This document shows positions 60,604 to 64,000 of a DNA stretch of 64,000 nt, piece by piece. The number at the start of each line of letters is the position of its first letter. Position 1 is the stretch's first letter. Source of the DNA: Anaplasma platys (GTDB taxonomy: Bacteria > Pseudomonadota > Alphaproteobacteria > Rickettsiales > Anaplasmataceae); contig NZ_CP046391.1 in NCBI RefSeq assembly GCF_012790675.1, positions 119,729 through 183,728 on the forward strand, in the 5' to 3' direction. The notes beneath the pieces are model-generated. The model saw only the letters and a list, made by a program, of their open reading frames with translations. It was not told where the DNA came from and did not search any database. A program made the position numbers and the translations under genes.

Positions 60604-61239
60604 TTTATGTCTGCCGTAGCTTATGGCCATGGGGCGCTACCGCGACTTAAAAGAGCTGTTAGCAATGTTGGCTCCCGCAGGGTGTTGTGTCGTGTTTTTG
60701 CGCTGAATTAGGACAGTCATGCGTGTTGCGTTATAAGAGGAATTCAGGAAAATAGGAGATGCTTTCTGTAGAAGCGCACTAAAAACGGTGAGCCTCGTGA
60801 TAAGAAGAGTTTTTCTCGTGCCAGCCCACGTTCATCACATATTTGCCCAGAATCTATAAATATGTAGCGTTTTTTTTCTCTCTTTTTTGTCCTGCAACAC
60901 CTGAAACACGTACCGGCAAGTTTGGAAGTCATAGGCAGATGTAGCCTGTGACCATTGGAGGTAACTGTAACATGAAGCTAAGTCAATGTGGAAATTCCCG
61001 GTTCTAAGCGTTGCCAGGAATGTGTTTAAGCGTGGTAACAATTTATTGTTGCGTAGCGGGCCAGCTGCTGTCTTGTGTCCATGGTTAGTGCTGTAATACT
61101 GCGTGATGTTTCACGTATTTTTCAGCTAATGGTTGATATCTCATTGCAATAACATAGGTGTTTGTCATGAAGAGGTGGTGCTTTCTTTTAGGAGATTGAG
61201 CAACGCAGCTGTTGCGATATTCCTGTCTTAGTTGGGGAT
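60604..61239. other. Gene-poor spacer between rnd and ligA
   Basis: 636 nt between convergent genes; no gene, RNA or gene fragment is recognised, though a weak minus frame 60744-60932 exists. Confidence 0.45.
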
Positions 61240-63285
<2,046 letters not shown>

Positions 63286-63615
63286 CTATCCAGCTATTAT
63301 GCCTTTTTCCTGCAGCAGTGCTTTTAACTCGCCGCTATTGTACATCTCTCTAACTATGTCACAGCCACCGATGAACTCTCCCTTTATATATAGCTGTGGA
63401 ATTGTTGGCCAATCGGAAAACTTTTTTATCCCTTCGCGTAGCTCTGGACACCGCAGGACGTCAACGTCCTTAAAATGTACATTAATATTCCTCAAAGCGG
63501 CAACGACAACACTTGAAAACCCGCACTGTGGAGCATCAGCAGTGCCTTTCATATACAACACAACATCGTTGTTCTCTATGTCCTGTTTTATTCTCTGAGC
63601 AACATCACTACCCAT
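63286..63615 (-). CDS. grxD: Monothiol glutaredoxin (Grx4/GrxD type)
   Basis: 109 aa from ATG 63615, which overlaps the bolA stop; the frame is open to 63651. The CGFS active site is in DAPQCGFSSVVV, KGTADAPQ precedes it, and WPTIPQLYIKGEFIGGCDIV is the glutathione-binding stretch. CGFS glutaredoxins carry a [2Fe-2S] cluster shared with BolA and help deliver Fe-S clusters. Its neighbour is bolA. Confidence 0.95.
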   Translation of the reverse strand: MGSDVAQRIKQDIENNDVVLYMKGTADAPQCGFSSVVVAALRNINVHFKDVDVLRCPELREGIKKFSDWPTIPQLYIKGEFIGGCDIVREMYNSGELKALLQEKGIIAG

Positions 63616-63841
63616 CACGCTCCCCCACGCTTGTTTGAATTTGGAGTGCATGCACTATCACCCCGGACAGCGCATCGTACACCATTCTATGCTGTTCAAT
63701 TTTTGATTTCCCGCAGAACCTAGCTGAAACAATCCTGATTGCATAGTGATCATCGTCATCAGCAAGTCTGGCTACATCCACAACACCACCAGGAAATGCG
63801 CTGCCCAGCAGCTCTCTCAATTTCGAAATTTCTACGGCCAT
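63608..63841 (-). CDS. BolA-family protein
   Basis: 77 aa with the BolA fold: VVDVARLADDDDHYAIRIVSARFCGKSKIEQHRMVYDAL, including the conserved His and the R-H/Q-R-M-V-Y signature (EQHRMVYDAL). It binds Fe-S clusters with CGFS glutaredoxins; the 3' overlap with grxD by 8 nt supports a functional pair. It is the first gene of bolA-grxD-ligA. Confidence 0.93.
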   Translation of the reverse strand: MAVEISKLRELLGSAFPGGVVDVARLADDDDHYAIRIVSARFCGKSKIEQHRMVYDALSGVIVHALQIQTSVGERDG

Positions 63842-64000
63842 CGCAAAAGTTCATGCAGGAGACAAAACGTATAGCACTTTTTCAAGCCTTGGTAAACACC
63901 GACTTGGCGTTCTAGATATGTGCAATGCGCACTGCACAATGTGAGTGGCCGGAGGGCTCCTTTTAGTGCTAATGCTATGGTTTACAGAGACCATCAAAGA
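63842..64000. other. Right edge of the window
   Basis: 159 nt with no resolved gene. Two short plus-strand frames open at ATG 63972 and 63977 and run off the end; neither can be assessed. Confidence 0.3.

Overview
The window looks like a chromosomal segment of an obligate intracellular alphaproteobacterium of the family Anaplasmataceae, most likely an Anaplasma species. Supporting signs are: a 23S-5S rRNA pair with no adjacent 16S gene; a lone virB9 (type IV secretion) gene; purine synthesis genes (purC, guaB) together with NtrY, CtaA and CcmA; mitochondrial-type proteins (NDUFS4-like complex I subunit, Tim44-like protein, M16 processing-type peptidase); and long gene-poor spacers. Short hand counts put GC in the mid-40s percent, far above Ehrlichia or Wolbachia. 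I do not name the species.

Layout. 0-10 kb: a large orphan protein, thiS-thiG, a DUF2628 membrane protein, gltX, tRNA-His, a SurA-like chaperone with rsmD, an AEC-family carrier, an NDUFS4-like subunit and xseB. 10-15 kb: on the minus strand, an alpha/beta hydrolase, pdhA, then a tight virB9-trxA pair. 15-18 kb: 23S and 5S rRNA. 18-19.3 kb: a gene-poor stretch that contains three diverged tandem repeats carrying micro-ORFs. 19.3-22 kb: rpmE-nadK-guaB (minus strand). 22-27 kb: fabD-tmk and two tandem MFS transporter paralogs that share a near-identical patch. 27.5-34.4 kb: a Tim44-like gene divergent from secB and a DsbA-like gene, an M16 peptidase, a nitronate-monooxygenase-like enzyme and ribE. 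34.5-44.6 kb: mfd, rnhA, a 1,004-aa AsmA/YhdP-like protein, pyrH-frr and cdsA. 45-50 kb: a second large orphan protein (965 aa), purC and hisS. 50.3-52.4 kb: a decayed stretch with a ppdK fragment and another degenerate tandem repeat. 52.4-64 kb: a DsbA-family protein, ctaA, ccmA, dcd, an sdhA fragment, cspA-ntrY-rnd, and bolA-grxD-ligA.

How the genes fit together. Most genes are core metabolism and information processing in short operons, several joined by 4-8 base overlaps (pyrH/frr, ntrY/rnd, bolA/grxD) or converging tail to tail (ctaA/ccmA). Envelope functions are prominent: SurA-like, SecB, two DsbA-like proteins, an AsmA-like protein and a VirB9 outer-membrane secretion component. The two large orphan proteins could be species-specific surface or effector proteins, but the sequence alone does not show this.

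The most unusual content lies between genes: two separate families of diverged tandem repeats with period about 150-180 bp, short C-terminal fragments of housekeeping genes (ppdK, sdhA), a G9 tract upstream of a small hydrophobic ORF, and a hairpin leader before cspA.
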